Positions 5,131 to 5,876 of a DNA stretch of 5,876 bases are shown here, piece by piece (positions within the stretch are counted from its first letter, which is position 1; every line of letters begins with the position of its first letter). The position numbers were made by a program, and so were the translations under genes. A model generated the notes under the pieces. That model did not search any database. It was given only the letters and a program-made list of their open reading frames with translations, and was not told the DNA's origin. The stretch is from Acidobacteriota bacterium. GTDB lineage: Bacteria; Acidobacteriota; Polarisedimenticolia; Gp22-AA2. The stretch spans positions 1 through 5,876 of the forward strand of contig JACOUZ010000293.1 of the NCBI GenBank assembly GCA_016177515.1. Direction: 5' to 3'.

Positions 5131-5876
5131 TCAGTTGACCAGCCGCCTCATCCAGACGTTCAGCACGAGTCCCATCCCCAGGAGGGTGCTGGCAAGAGAT
5201 GACCCCCCGTAGCTCATCAGGGGAAGCGGCACGCCCGTGGTGGGAAGAAGACCGACGACCACGCCGATGTTCAGGAGCGACTGGCCGGCGAACACGCACA
5301 CCACGCCGATCGCCAGGAAGACGCCGAGTCGATCGCGGGCCGCGCGCGCCGTGGCGATGCAGCGATAGATGATGACGAAGTACAGGCCCAGGGCCAAAAG
5401 CGCTCCGACGAATCCGCGCTCCTCCGCGAGGACCGCGAAGACGAAATCGGTGTGCTGCTCGGGTAGGAACTGCAGCTGCCCCTGCGTGCCCGAAAGAAAC
5501 CCCTTTCCCAAGAGGCCGCCCGATCCGACCGCGATGAGAGACTGGATCAGCTGGTAGCCGGATCCCTTCGGGTCCCGGGACGGCTCCAGGAAGGTCTTGA
5601 CGCGCTCCTTCTGGTAGGGCTTCAGGTGGCCCCAGGCGAGGGGCAGCGCCAGGGTGGCGATCAGGCCGAGGATCAGCAGGGTCCGCATCCGGATCCCGCC
5701 CACGAAGACCACGCCGGCGAAAAGCGGCGCAAACGTGACCGCGGTGCCCAGGTCCGGCTGCTTCATGATCAGGAGCACCGGCAGCCCGATCAGGGCGGAA
5801 ATCGCCGCAAAATGGACCATTCCAAGGCCGCGCACCCGCTCGCGCCCCATGTAGGCTGCGATCACCAGGATGGTGA
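5131..5876 (-). CDS. rodA: RodA, SEDS peptidoglycan glycosyltransferase (5' end outside window)
   Basis: RodA is the multi-pass inner-membrane glycosyltransferase that polymerises lipid II for side-wall growth, working with a class B PBP (MrdA/PBP2) and the Mre proteins. The frame stays open through the right edge, so only the last 247 or so residues of a protein usually near 370-400 are seen. SEDS landmarks are clear: KQPDLGTA, then GSGYQLIQSLIAVGSGGLLGKG, LPEQHTDFVFAVLAEE (its Asp, codon 5446-5448, is the probable counterpart of the essential RodA aspartate), and GLLPTTGVPLPLMSYGGSS near the C-terminus. Several long hydrophobic segments fit the last membrane helices. HTDF and the general match favour RodA over FtsW. 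The GTG at 5863-5865 is an internal valine codon, not the start. RNase G follows after 31 nt with no terminator between, the order often found at the end of mreBCD-mrdA-rodA clusters. Confidence 0.93.
   Translation of the reverse strand, partial: TILVIAAYMGRERVRGLGMVHFAAISALIGLPVLLIMKQPDLGTAVTFAPLFAGVVFVGGIRMRTLLILGLIATLALPLAWGHLKPYQKERVKTFLEPSRDPKGSGYQLIQSLIAVGSGGLLGKGFLSGTQGQLQFLPEQHTDFVFAVLAEERGFVGALLALGLYFVIIYRCIATARAARDRLGVFLAIGVVCVFAGQSLLNIGVVVGLLPTTGVPLPLMSYGGSSLASTLLGMGLVLNVWMRRLVN

Noticed and set aside
3600..5138. A 512-codon plus-strand frame antisense to RNase G
   Set aside because: It mirrors the codon pattern of rng on the opposite strand. Its translation is rich in Arg, Gly, Asp and Leu, without a domain, signal or Shine-Dalgarno support.
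5131..5865. A complete 244-residue protein starting at GTG 5865
   Set aside because: The frame is open to the right edge, and the protein corresponds to the C-terminal two thirds of RodA, so the GTG is an internal valine codon of a gene cut by the window.
1..5876. CRISPR arrays, insertion sequences, tRNA or rRNA genes, toxin-antitoxin or phage genes
   Set aside because: I saw no regularly spaced repeats, transposase motifs, terminal inverted repeats, tRNA-like folds or rRNA text. The five clear genes account for almost all the sequence.

Overview
The window is GC-rich (roughly two thirds G+C by eye) bacterial DNA, with dense genes, Shine-Dalgarno-led starts and short intergenic gaps. The gene set is a hot-dog acyl-CoA thioesterase, a class V fructose-1,6-bisphosphate aldolase/phosphatase, an FHA-GAF histidine kinase, RNase G and RodA. 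This suits a free-living, rod-shaped, high-GC bacterium. The overall flavour recalls Acidobacteriota or Myxococcota-like metagenomic lineages, but that placement is inference and no marker here fixes the phylum.

Layout. Positions 1-197 form a short intergenic region. It holds a good candidate promoter pointing left, two adjacent inverted repeats (one resembling a Fur box), and a Shine-Dalgarno/ATG pair for a gene that leaves the window after three codons. Rightward from there come the thioesterase (198-671), the fructose-bisphosphate aldolase/phosphatase (747-1865) and the sensor kinase (2034-3530). Each has a plausible ribosome binding site, and the second and third have weak candidate promoters of their own. 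A strong GC hairpin fills the 39-bp gap where the rightward and leftward blocks converge. The leftward block is rodA (5' end beyond the right edge) followed 31 nt later by the RNase G gene, the familiar tail of an mre/mrd/rodA/rng cell-shape operon.

Functionally the window is mostly core metabolism and cell-wall biology. The aldolase/phosphatase makes fructose 6-phosphate from triose phosphates for gluconeogenesis. The thioesterase hydrolyses acyl-CoAs. RodA polymerises lateral-wall peptidoglycan, and RNase G processes RNA. The kinase is a soluble sensor with no partner regulator in view. I found no mobile element, CRISPR array, tRNA or rRNA, and nothing that amounts to a new multigene system. 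The points most worth a second look are the double-operator divergent promoter at the left edge, the FHA domain lacking its expected phosphate-binding residues, and the archaeal-type bifunctional gluconeogenic enzyme.
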